Below, one piece after another: positions 1 to 7,392 of a DNA stretch of 14,904 bases. The number at the start of each line of letters is the position of its first letter. Position 1 is the stretch's first letter. Location of the stretch: assembly GCA_023417065.1 (NCBI GenBank), contig JAEZGH010000012.1, positions 1 to 14,904 on the forward strand. The letters are read 5' to 3'. The notes under the pieces were generated by a model. The model did no database searches. It saw only the letters and a list, made by a program, of their open reading frames with translations, and had not been told where the DNA came from. The position numbers were made by a program, and so were the translations under genes. The stretch is from Bacteroidota bacterium. GTDB lineage: Bacteria > Bacteroidota > Bacteroidia > Cytophagales > Cyclobacteriaceae.

Positions 1-458
1 ATCAGGTTGCCGAGCTTCCTTTTGAAGAAGTCTTTCTCAATCAGAATATCCAGACCATGTACAAGGAAGAACAGCGAATATCAGCTCTGCTGACATTGTC
101 AACCACAATTGCTGTATTGATTTCATGTCTGGGCTTATACGGGTTGTCGGTTTATGTTGCTGAAAGAAAAACGAAGGAGATCGGAGTGCGCAAGGTTGTG
201 GGCGCTTCTGTTGGAAATATCGTGTCGATGTTGTCCAGGGAATATATTCTTCTGATTCTGATTTCTTTCCTGATTGCCGCACCATTGGGATATTATGCGA
301 TGGATAAATGGCTTCAGGAGTTTGCCTATAAGATTACGCCGGGTGTTACGGTGTTCCTGATTTCAGGCGTTATTTCGTTCGCAATAGCTTGGTTTACCGT
401 AAGCTTCGAATCATTTCGGGCGGCAAACCGAAATCCCGTTGATACGCTGCGAAATTGA
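1..458 (+). CDS. ABC transporter permease, FtsX/MacB family (3' end only)
   Basis: The reading frame is open from base 3 to the TGA at 456-458, so the gene starts outside the window and about 151 C-terminal residues are seen. They hold the typical FtsX-like permease end: a helix-forming stretch (KEEQRISALLTLSTTIAVLI) leading into a membrane segment, the hallmark cytoplasmic loop AERKTKEIGVRKVVGAS, then two more membrane segments (around LLILISFLIAAPLGYYA and VTVFLISGVISFAIAWF), and a short tail ending NPVDTLRN. In Bacteroidota such proteins are usually about 800 residues long with two FtsX domains. They act in the inner membrane with an ATPase partner in export, lipoprotein release or peptide resistance. 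The substrate cannot be told from this fragment. A strong terminator follows 48 nt after the stop, so this is the last gene of its transcript. Family assignment is firm; the role is not. Confidence 0.93.
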   Translation, partial: QVAELPFEEVFLNQNIQTMYKEEQRISALLTLSTTIAVLISCLGLYGLSVYVAERKTKEIGVRKVVGASVGNIVSMLSREYILLILISFLIAAPLGYYAMDKWLQEFAYKITPGVTVFLISGVISFAIAWFTVSFESFRAANRNPVDTLRN

Positions 459-505
459 AAACATGAGTCCACCGGGATGCACAATACAATAAAAGGTTTA
501 GATTT

Positions 506-534
506 AAGGCACCTATAATCGGGTGCCTTTTTTT
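506..534 (+). terminator. Rho-independent terminator after the permease gene
   Basis: The arms GGCACC (508-513) and GGTGCC (522-527) form a perfect 6-bp stem, extended by AA/TT (506-507 with 528-529), around an 8-nt loop. Seven T residues follow at 528-534. The ATG of the next gene begins at 535, directly after the T tract. Confidence 0.88.
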
Positions 535-1191
535 ATGAATGGAAGTTTCAGCGTCGGCAGGGTTTCAGACCGGGTGCGTTACTTTGAAATTGCGGCGGTT
601 ATTATAACGGCTGTCGGAAAGGTCATCTTTATGGATATCCTTGAATGGCGCTTCCTGTTTATCACGTTAGTGATGGTGTCGTGGATCATTTACATCTTCG
701 TTCGGTCCCGACAACCGGGCACTCTGCGCAGCTGGGGCCTTCGTTCCGACAACTTCAACAATGCAATTCGCTTGCTGCTGCCATTTGCTGTCGTCGCGGT
801 AACAGCATCTTTTCTGATTGGATATTTTCGCGGGACTATCAATCTTACGTGGCATATCTTTCCAATTCTAATACTGTATCCGCTGTGGGGAACGATACAG
901 CAGTTCCTCGTAGTTTCTCTGGTGGCTGGAAATCTCTGTGATATGCAGAAACGCAGACTTCCTATTGCCCTGGTGATGTTGTCGACGGCCGCGCTTTTTG
1001 GACTGGTACATTACCCTTACTATTGGTTGATGGCCGGAACGTTTGTCCTCGCATTGTTTTATGTCTGGGTATTTTTAAGAGTGAGAAACGTATTTGCATT
1101 GGGCCTGTTCCACGGTTGGCTCGGTGGATTGTTCTTTTACACCGTAGTGGATCGTGACCCCTTCCTCGAGGTGTTTGGCGCACTCTTGTGA
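535..1191 (+). CDS. CPBP-like (CAAX protease / bacteriocin-processing) membrane protein with QQ in place of EE
   Basis: A 218-residue hydrophobic protein with about six or seven membrane segments. It resembles the CPBP/Abi intramembrane protease family. The second motif FxxxH is intact (F155-G-L-V-H159), and a third histidine motif LFHGWLGG (H193) is present. The first motif, normally EExxxR, reads Q122-Q123-F-L-V-V, so both glutamates and the arginine are gone; the protein may not be a protease. I chose ATG 535 because residues from about 13 on (RVRYFEIAAVIITAVGK, MDILEWRF) look like the normal start of this subfamily. A GTG at 523 lies inside the terminator stem, and ATG 631 would cut off the first membrane helix. 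The quinone oxidoreductase start follows 41 nt downstream, so co-transcription is likely. Family membership is fairly sure from motifs and recollection of the subfamily; activity is uncertain. Confidence 0.8.
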   Translation: MNGSFSVGRVSDRVRYFEIAAVIITAVGKVIFMDILEWRFLFITLVMVSWIIYIFVRSRQPGTLRSWGLRSDNFNNAIRLLLPFAVVAVTASFLIGYFRGTINLTWHIFPILILYPLWGTIQQFLVVSLVAGNLCDMQKRRLPIALVMLSTAALFGLVHYPYYWLMAGTFVLALFYVWVFLRVRNVFALGLFHGWLGGLFFYTVVDRDPFLEVFGALL

Positions 1192-1219
1192 TTGGTAATT
1201 TGTAATCTGATTTGCTTAT

Positions 1220-1223
1220 GGAG
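1220..1223 (+). promoter_or_regulatory. Shine-Dalgarno-like GGAG that decides the start of the quinone oxidoreductase
   Basis: GGAG ends 9 nt before ATG 1233. It overlaps the alternative start ATG 1218, so it can only serve the downstream ATG. It is unusual here, since most other starts in the window lack such a motif. Confidence 0.5.
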
Positions 1224-1232
1224 AATGAATTG

Positions 1233-2213
1233 ATGAAAGCTGTAACAATACCTCACCCCGGAATGTGTGATGCACTCACGTTGGCTGAAAGGCCAGTGCC
1301 CGAGTGTGGCGACCGTGATGTCCTCATAAGGGTAATGGCTGCCGGTGTTAACAGGCCCGACGTCGCGCAGCGGAAAGGACACTATCCAGCACCTAAAGGA
1401 GCGGTACCTGATATACCAGGACTCGAGGTCGCCGGTGAAATTGTACTTGTTGGAAAAGGAGTTACATCTCTTAAGCCTGGCGACGAAGTCTGTGCGCTGG
1501 TCACCGGCGGCGGGTACGCCGAATATTGCGTTGCCCCTGAACAGCAGTGTCTGCCAATACCCCAAGGGTTGTCGTTTGTTGAAGCTGCATCACTTCCGGA
1601 GACGTTTTTTACCGTATGGAGCAATGTATTCGACCGCGGCAGGTTCCGGGAAGGCGAGAGCTTTCTGGTGCACGGAGGTACCAGTGGGATCGGAGTCACG
1701 GCTATCCAGATGGTAAAGGCAATGGGTGGCACCGTATATGCAACAGCGGGAACGTTGGAGAAGTGCCGGTTTTGTGAGTCGCTCGGGGCAGTGCGCGGCA
1801 TTAACTACAAGGAAGATAGTTTTCGCGATGTCGTCCTGCAATTGACAAATAATCGTGGCGTCGATGTAATACTCGATATGATCGGCGGGCCATACACACA
1901 GCCCAATTTGGAAATACTGGCCGAAGACGGAAGACTGGTCCTGATAAACTTCATGAAGGGCGACGAAGCCACGATCAAACTGTCGCAGGTGATGCGCAAA
2001 AGACTGACCATTACGGGATCTACTTTACGTGCCCGTGATGTATCTTTCAAGGCATCTATTGCTGAGCAGTTGAAGACAAGGGTTTGGCCATTGCTGGAGT
2101 CTGGAAAAATAAAACCTGTGATCAGCGAAACCTTTCCGCTTTCCAAAGCCTCTGCTGCCCACGACCTGATGGAAAGCAGCAAACACATCGGCAAGATCGT
2201 GCTAACAACATAG
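1233..2213 (+). CDS. NAD(P)H quinone oxidoreductase, zinc-independent MDR family, PIG3/TP53I3 type
   Basis: A 326-residue medium-chain dehydrogenase/reductase. The family catalyses NADPH-dependent reduction of quinones or activated enals in the cytosol. Visible signatures are AAGVNRPDVAQRKGHYPAP (36-54), GLEVAGEI (63-70), the cofactor-binding turn VHGGTSGIG (146-154) and TGSTLRAR (261-268), which is typical of the PIG3 branch. No structural-zinc cysteine cluster or catalytic zinc ligands are seen, as expected for the quinone-reductase branch. Length fits the usual 325 or so residues. I chose ATG 1233 because GGAG at 1220-1223 sits at a good ribosome-binding distance and the protein then begins MKAVTIPHPG, the common start for this family; ATG 1218 and TTG 1212 are possible but would add five to seven residues. 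The gene lies 41 nt after the CPBP gene and 65 nt before the hydroxyacid dehydrogenase. The physiological substrate is unknown. Confidence 0.92.
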   Translation: MKAVTIPHPGMCDALTLAERPVPECGDRDVLIRVMAAGVNRPDVAQRKGHYPAPKGAVPDIPGLEVAGEIVLVGKGVTSLKPGDEVCALVTGGGYAEYCVAPEQQCLPIPQGLSFVEAASLPETFFTVWSNVFDRGRFREGESFLVHGGTSGIGVTAIQMVKAMGGTVYATAGTLEKCRFCESLGAVRGINYKEDSFRDVVLQLTNNRGVDVILDMIGGPYTQPNLEILAEDGRLVLINFMKGDEATIKLSQVMRKRLTITGSTLRARDVSFKASIAEQLKTRVWPLLESGKIKPVISETFPLSKASAAHDLMESSKHIGKIVLTT

Positions 2214-2278
2214 GACACCCTTGACACTTGACCCCTATACTTGATCTCAACCCTGAACCTTGAAATTTATACTGCCTT

Positions 2279-3223
2279 ATGAAGATTGTAATCACAGATG
2301 GCTATACCCTGAATCCCGGTGATCTTTCCTGGGAGGCATTTGATAAGTTTGGAGCAGTCGTCTATTATGATCGAACTGCGCCCGGCGAAGTGTTGGACCG
2401 CTGCAGGGATGCTGCGATCATCGTTACTAACAAAACGCCGATATCTGGTGAGGTGATCCGGCAAGCGCATGGCCTGACTGGCATAGCGGTAACTGCAACC
2501 GGATACAATATCGTTGACGTGGCGGCGGCGCGCGAGAAGGGTATTCCAGTATCAAATGTTCCCGGGTACGGTACTGACTCCGTTGCACAGCATACATTTG
2601 CTTTTATTCTGGAGCTTGCTAACGGCGTTGGTGCCAACTCTCGAAGCGTCGCTGCGGGTGACTGGGCCAGAAGCAACGACTTCTGCTATACAAAAACGCC
2701 GCTCATCGAAATTGCAGGGAAAACGCTGGGTATTGTAGGTTATGGAACTATTGGCAGAAGGGTTGCTGAAATCGCGCGTGTGTTTGGGATGCGTGTTTTA
2801 TATAACAGTCCTTCGCTCATAGGCAAAGATCCCGATGCTGTTGACGTTGACACCATCTTCAGAAACAGTGACTTCGTTTCCCTTCACTGTCCGCTTACCA
2901 GCGATAACCATGGATTCGTGAACAAAGATCTTCTTGCACAGATGAAACCCACAGCATTCCTCATCAACACGGCACGTGGTCAGCTGATCAACGAAGGTGA
3001 CCTCCGGGATGCGTTGCTAAATGGGAAGTTGGCCGGTGCTGCGCTGGATGTTTTGTCGTCGGAACCGCCACCTGCAAACCACCCATTAGTTGGTATCCCA
3101 AACTGTATCATCACTCCGCATAATGCCTGGTGCAGCTTTGAGGCCCGCCAGCGGATAATGAAGACCACCATAGATAACGTTCAGGCTATGCTTGATGGCG
3201 AGCCTGTGAACGTGGTGAACTGA
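2279..3223 (+). CDS. D-2-hydroxyacid dehydrogenase, NAD-dependent (glycerate dehydrogenase-like)
   Basis: A 314-residue protein with the full layout of the D-isomer-specific 2-hydroxyacid dehydrogenases: an outer substrate domain (about 1-98 and 285-314) around a Rossmann domain. The nucleotide-binding loop is GYGTIG (154-159). The catalytic triad is present: R233 in NTARG, E262 in SSEPP, and H281 in TPHNAW. The family reversibly oxidises D-2-hydroxyacids such as glycerate or lactate to 2-oxoacids with NAD(P)H. The lack of a C-terminal ACT domain and the short length argue against a SerA-type phosphoglycerate dehydrogenase. Hydroxypyruvate/glyoxylate reductase activity is the best guess by overall resemblance, but the substrate is not fixed by the sequence. 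It probably closes the transcript begun by the CPBP gene. Its stop lies 11 bp from the stop of the convergent kinase gene, with no terminator in between. Confidence 0.93.
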   Translation: MKIVITDGYTLNPGDLSWEAFDKFGAVVYYDRTAPGEVLDRCRDAAIIVTNKTPISGEVIRQAHGLTGIAVTATGYNIVDVAAAREKGIPVSNVPGYGTDSVAQHTFAFILELANGVGANSRSVAAGDWARSNDFCYTKTPLIEIAGKTLGIVGYGTIGRRVAEIARVFGMRVLYNSPSLIGKDPDAVDVDTIFRNSDFVSLHCPLTSDNHGFVNKDLLAQMKPTAFLINTARGQLINEGDLRDALLNGKLAGAALDVLSSEPPPANHPLVGIPNCIITPHNAWCSFEARQRIMKTTIDNVQAMLDGEPVNVVN

Positions 3224-3234
3224 TTTGTTTCCAG

Positions 3235-4293
3235 CTAGAGATACTTTGCGATAATAGACTCGAACTGCTTTTTCTTTTCGAGGTACTTGCTGAGAAGGGT
3301 AAACTGATTTCCGGCCCTGACGAAATTTTGTTCAGGATATTTCGCCCCGTAGTATACGTCATTATTCAGGAAGTCAGTGAGAAACCTGATTGCCTGCATA
3401 TAGATCAGGAACAAACCGGAGTAATAGATGAGGTCCCTTTCCGGTGCTGTGAGCACATCGCGCATGTTTTCGAAAAATCCTGTAATGATTGCTTCGAAGA
3501 AATCCTCACGTACCTCAATGGCCGTAAAGTCTTCAACTTCTTCCGACGCTGATGACAGATACGTTCGCATCATATCCCCAAGATCGCTGATGTAGTAGCC
3601 GGGCATGACAGTATCGAGGTCTATGACGGTAATTCCCTTTCCCGATGGGTCGAACAATACGTTGCTGATCTTTGTGTCGTGATGGGTAACGCGGACCTTG
3701 ATCAGGCTGTTGTCCTGGATTTTCCGGAATACTTCTGTGATGCCCGCGTGCTCTTCGGCGCGCTTTATCAAGTCGCGTGCCTGTATAAGCCGTTCAGGAC
3801 TGCCATGGATCAACGCATCGCTGAGCTGTTGCTCGCGAAACGCCAGGTCGTGGAAACGGGGTAAGGTGATATGAAGCCGGTGCGAATCGAAGTTCGAAAA
3901 TACGCTTGAAAATTTGCTGAACTGGTAAGCTGCCGCGTAGGCTTGCTCCGGCGCTGTTACGACATCCACCGTATGGGAATTTTCAACATGGCGGAACAGT
4001 CGGTAATACGCATCGTTATGATGAATGAGCCGATCACCGTTTCGCGTCGGAAGGGGCGGGACAAACAAATAGTGCGGCGATGTCACACGTATGTGCGCCT
4101 CAAGCAAATGGAGGTTTTCCGAGATCTTGCCGGGCTCGCGGAAGATGTTGTGATTAACCTGCTGGAGGATAAATGTCCCGTGAGCAGTGACTATCTTCCA
4201 GGTTTTATGAATAAGTCCACTCCCCACAGGTGCAAGTGCTGTGGGTGCCGCAATCTCGTACGCCTGAAGTATGTATGCTAAGTCCGGAGTCAC
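3235..4293 (-). CDS. Phosphotransferase of the APH/NahK-like family (probable sugar 1-kinase)
   Basis: A 352-residue kinase-fold protein. The catalytic loop is HHDTKISN (204-211), with D206 as likely base and N211 as metal ligand, followed by IDLDTVMPG (224-232), which carries the metal-binding aspartate. The N-lobe stretch FILQQVNHNIF (41-51) holds the segment that in relatives reads 'ILQRMNTNIF'. These features and the length resemble N-acetylhexosamine 1-kinase (NahK, about 360 residues) more than aminoglycoside kinases, so phosphorylation of a free sugar in the cytosol is the best inference; the substrate is unproven. The start is GTG 4293; no in-frame ATG lies between the upstream gene's stop and this codon, and the N-terminus from here matches expectation. 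It begins 24 nt after the SNF2 helicase stop on the same strand, so the two are probably co-transcribed, though no functional link is obvious. Confidence 0.85.
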   Translation of the reverse strand: MTPDLAYILQAYEIAAPTALAPVGSGLIHKTWKIVTAHGTFILQQVNHNIFREPGKISENLHLLEAHIRVTSPHYLFVPPLPTRNGDRLIHHNDAYYRLFRHVENSHTVDVVTAPEQAYAAAYQFSKFSSVFSNFDSHRLHITLPRFHDLAFREQQLSDALIHGSPERLIQARDLIKRAEEHAGITEVFRKIQDNSLIKVRVTHHDTKISNVLFDPSGKGITVIDLDTVMPGYYISDLGDMMRTYLSSASEEVEDFTAIEVREDFFEAIITGFFENMRDVLTAPERDLIYYSGLFLIYMQAIRFLTDFLNNDVYYGAKYPEQNFVRAGNQFTLLSKYLEKKKQFESIIAKYL

Positions 4294-4316
4294 GCTGGTT
4301 GTGAGTGTCGTTAATC

Positions 4317-7232
4317 TTACCCGAACAGGAATTCGACGTCTTCGCGTGAAAGTGTCTTCACAAATCCTGCGTCTTCCTGTATCAGGTCATCGGCAAGCAT
4401 CTTCTTGCGTTCCTGAAGCTGAAGTATCTTTTCTTCGACGGAATCTTTGCAGATCATCTTGTATGCAAATACCTTTCTCTTCTGTCCGATACGATGTGCA
4501 CGGTCGATGGCCTGCTGTTCCGCTGCAGGGTTCCACCACGGGTCAACGATATACACATAGTCCGCGACGGTGAGGTTGAGTCCAACGCCTCCTGCCTTCA
4601 GTGAAATAAGAAATGCCTTGATCGATTCATCTTCCTGAAATCGCTCGACCTCTTGTTTCCTTGCCTTCATGGAAGTCCCGCCATCAAGGTAGCAATGCGC
4701 AATGCCGGATTCTTCAAATTCAGTTCGGATCAACTTCAGCATCTCCGTGAATTGGGAGAAGATCAGTACTTTGTTGAAACCGGAGTTTTCCCGTACCTCG
4801 CGAACGATCTCCTCGATCTTTACCGACGAGTGCTCGTTGTCCTCCGTTTTGTTTACCAGTGCAGGGTGATCGCAAATCTGGCGAAGACGGAGTAAGCCTT
4901 CAAGTACGAACATGCCTGATTTTTCAATTCCTTCTTCGTCAATCTTCTTCAACAGCGTTTTGCGGTAAGTATCGCGATACTGGTCGTAGAGCTTGCGTTG
5001 CTCCGGTTCCATCGTACACCATAGAACCGTAATGGTTTTATCGGGAAGATCCTTGGCAACCTGTTCCTTCGTACGCCTCAGTGTAAACGGATGAATGAGT
5101 TTCTTCAGGTGTAATGTCTTCTCCTTGCTCCCCAGCTTGTCGATAGGCGTTGCAAACTCGCGGTTGAAGTACTCGCGATTGCCGAGCAGACCCGGGTTCA
5201 GGAAGGTGAATTGCGAGTATAGATCGGAAGTATTGTTCTGCACCGGCGTACCGCTCAATATGACGCGGTTCACTGACCTTAGTTGCTGGACTGCACGCGT
5301 TACCCGCGCATCGGGATTCTTTATCGCCTGACTTTCATCAAGGATGATGTACTGCCACAGGAACTGGTTGAGTTCATCGAGGTCGTTTCGAACCACACCG
5401 TAAGTGGTGAGTATGACATCGTGTTCCTCAAAGTGTGCTTCGGTAAATGTTCTGCCCGATCCATAGTGCGTAAAGAACTTCATGGTCGGACAAAACTTCC
5501 GAATTTCGTTTTCCCAGTTGAAGATAAGTGACGTAGGACATACCACAAGCTGGGTACTGCCCGGATACTTTTCCTTTAGGTACTGGAGGAACGAAATGGT
5601 CTGCAGTGTTTTACCCAACCCCATGTCGTCAGCAAGGCAGCCACCCCAGCCAAGTTCATCGAGTGCCTGCAGCCAGTTAAACCCGGATTGCTGATAGGGG
5701 CGCAGTGAAGCCTGAATGGCTGATGACAGGGGAGTTTTCTCAATCTGGTCAAACTCGAGCAGCTTCCGTTTCCGCTCTTCGATATCGTCGCGTACTGTCT
5801 TGTCGTTAATGTTTTCGAGGATGTCTTCAAGCAATGTGTAGTGCATCTTGCTTACACGTAGCGTTCCATTCTCCTCTTTTCCTGTGCGAAGCAGTAAGCT
5901 GTACTGACTGATCCACTGCTCGGGAATGTGACCCAGCGTTCCATCTTCGAGCATGATGGTGTCCTCGCGGTTGAGGATCGCCTGACGGATTTCTTTCAAT
6001 GTAACAGTTTGTTCGCCCCACTGGATCTTGACCTTGAGATCAAACCAGTCGATCTTCGATTTCGCTGTAATGGAAATTTTCGGTTCATCCGTCGTATAGC
6101 GAAACTTCTTCAGTTGTTTCAGTCCTTTGATTGAGTATCCTTCCTGCTGGACCTTCCGCATCATTCCGATGAACCACCCTTTTTTCATGACGTCATCAAA
6201 TGGCAGGTAGTAGTACAGGTTGTTGCGCTGATTTGCAAACATCGGATGGAGTGAGCGTAGATACTCGTAAAGTTTCTTCTCCGCCTCTTTGTTCCGCCTT
6301 GCAATCGTGATCCCGTCGTTACTTTCGGTGACGATGTAACGCTCATCTCCGTAATCCACAGTATCGTCATTGTAGACGAACTCGGGACGGATCATCAGGT
6401 TGCTCTCGTTAAGTTCACTCAACGCTACATGGGCTTCAACCTCCGGATCGGTAATGTTGATGTTGAGCTTTTCGCTGATGGTCACAGGGTATTTGTCAAG
6501 CCATGGAGTTACGTACTTGTTGATGACTTCGCGTTTTACGGACAGGGGAAACGACAACGGCCCATTTTTGAAAAGATCGATGAGTGCGAGATCGGCGTTG
6601 TCTTTCGGAAGGAATAGCTTGCCATCCTTTTCAAGGAGAAACCCGCCTACTACGTTGATATCAGCAGCTTCGCCATCGAGGGTGAGAATCATTTTCAGTA
6701 CAATCTGCTTTCCCTTTTGTTCTACGGAAAAGCTCAGTTCTGCCGGAGACTTGCCGAGTGTGACAGTTTGCTGTTTAGCATTGCTGAACCTTCCGTAACG
6801 AAGGATGAACAGATTTGGCCATGATGACAGGCGCGGCCACAACACCTGCATGAGATCGCGATAGTGCTTTCGCAGATTGCCAAGTTCGCGCGCCGATACG
6901 TGGGCCCATGAACCCGAGTGATTGCGGATGAACCGGTTGCCCGTCTTCGTCATCCAGTTCAGAAGTTTGTTGTCTGAAAACTCCGTAAGCTGATTGTAGA
7001 ATTCCTCATCCAGTGGCTGAAGATATGCCAGCCCCATCGTGCTTTGCATGGAAACACGCTTGTACTCAACGGTTGGGGTACTGTAAATCAGGACGGGTTC
7101 AAGATCAAAACGCGTCGATTTTCCCGATACAAAATTGAAGAGGAATCCGATCTCATAATTGGTCGGTACGCCTTTTGGCAGAACAGGACGGGTTTCCTTA
7201 GGTGCGTCGGTTTTGGGCAAGTCAAACAGCAT
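4317..7232 (-). CDS. SNF2-family DEAD/DEAH-box helicase (Swi2/Snf2 ATPase)
   Basis: A 971-residue protein. The C-terminal half (about 505-950) is a complete Snf2 ATPase: RPYQQSGFNWL (511-521, Q-motif-like), Walker A DDMGLGKT (535-542), Walker B variant DESQ (632-635), motif III SGTP (660-663), the DPALVN region near 789-794, IFSQFTEML (824-832), motif V SLKAGGVGLNLT (877-888) and motif VI QQAIDRAHRIGQ (906-917). The N-terminal 500 residues belong to the poorly characterised region usual in bacterial SNF2 proteins. I see no CxCx..CxH SWIM zinc finger, which many relatives carry at the N-terminus. An in-frame TAG lies just upstream of ATG 7232, so the start cannot extend further. These ATPases translocate on double-stranded DNA and are thought to remodel protein-DNA complexes, for example stalled RNA polymerase. 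It heads the transcript that continues into the kinase gene. Confidence 0.95.
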   Translation of the reverse strand: MLFDLPKTDAPKETRPVLPKGVPTNYEIGFLFNFVSGKSTRFDLEPVLIYSTPTVEYKRVSMQSTMGLAYLQPLDEEFYNQLTEFSDNKLLNWMTKTGNRFIRNHSGSWAHVSARELGNLRKHYRDLMQVLWPRLSSWPNLFILRYGRFSNAKQQTVTLGKSPAELSFSVEQKGKQIVLKMILTLDGEAADINVVGGFLLEKDGKLFLPKDNADLALIDLFKNGPLSFPLSVKREVINKYVTPWLDKYPVTISEKLNINITDPEVEAHVALSELNESNLMIRPEFVYNDDTVDYGDERYIVTESNDGITIARRNKEAEKKLYEYLRSLHPMFANQRNNLYYYLPFDDVMKKGWFIGMMRKVQQEGYSIKGLKQLKKFRYTTDEPKISITAKSKIDWFDLKVKIQWGEQTVTLKEIRQAILNREDTIMLEDGTLGHIPEQWISQYSLLLRTGKEENGTLRVSKMHYTLLEDILENINDKTVRDDIEERKRKLLEFDQIEKTPLSSAIQASLRPYQQSGFNWLQALDELGWGGCLADDMGLGKTLQTISFLQYLKEKYPGSTQLVVCPTSLIFNWENEIRKFCPTMKFFTHYGSGRTFTEAHFEEHDVILTTYGVVRNDLDELNQFLWQYIILDESQAIKNPDARVTRAVQQLRSVNRVILSGTPVQNNTSDLYSQFTFLNPGLLGNREYFNREFATPIDKLGSKEKTLHLKKLIHPFTLRRTKEQVAKDLPDKTITVLWCTMEPEQRKLYDQYRDTYRKTLLKKIDEEGIEKSGMFVLEGLLRLRQICDHPALVNKTEDNEHSSVKIEEIVREVRENSGFNKVLIFSQFTEMLKLIRTEFEESGIAHCYLDGGTSMKARKQEVERFQEDESIKAFLISLKAGGVGLNLTVADYVYIVDPWWNPAAEQQAIDRAHRIGQKRKVFAYKMICKDSVEEKILQLQERKKMLADDLIQEDAGFVKTLSREDVEFLFG

Positions 7233-7317
7233 CCGCTACTTTCTTTTCCGCGAAGATAATACCCTGCTGCACAAATGAGGGAACAGCCCGATACCCTGCA
7301 AAAAAAGTTTTATTTGC

Positions 7318-7345
7318 AAAAATTACGGCGCCCTTTTCGACGCCG
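7318..7345 (-). terminator. Terminator-like hairpin after the M28 peptidase gene
   Basis: On the minus strand, CGGCGTC pairs with GGCGCCG (7326-7345 overall) to give a 7-bp stem with one G-T pair and a GAAAAG loop, followed by TAATTTTT. It lies about 48 nt past the M28 stop and 86 nt before the SNF2 start. It likely separates the peptidase from the helicase-kinase transcript. The T run is only five long and is preceded by TAA, so it is weaker than the one at 506-534. Confidence 0.55.
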
Positions 7346-7392
7346 CAATCTTTGAAATCAGTCAATTTGAGCCCTTATGGGCGAACCCGTAA

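Noticed and set aside
1137..1565. 142-residue minus-strand ORF spanning the CPBP end and quinone reductase start
   Set aside because: It is a shadow of two well-supported plus-strand genes and has no recognisable motif.
535..3223. Abi-type defence system built from the CPBP/Abi protein, helicase and neighbours
   Set aside because: The SNF2 gene is on the other strand in a separate transcript, no toxin, nuclease or sensor gene is present, and the neighbours are metabolic.
3235..4293. Aminoglycoside resistance kinase
   Set aside because: The APH fold is shared, but the IDLDTVMPG and ILQQVNHNIF stretches and the length point to NahK-like sugar kinases; there is no resistance or mobile context.
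7360..7384. Second hairpin GCCC/GGGC after the M28 stop
   Set aside because: Only a 4-bp stem with no T run behind it; the hairpin at 7326-7345 is the better terminator.
7233..7392. SNF2 promoter with TAnnTTTG in the gap after the M28 gene
   Set aside because: Several TTTG strings exist on the minus strand in A/T-rich DNA, but none has TA four bases before it together with a properly spaced upstream TTTG.
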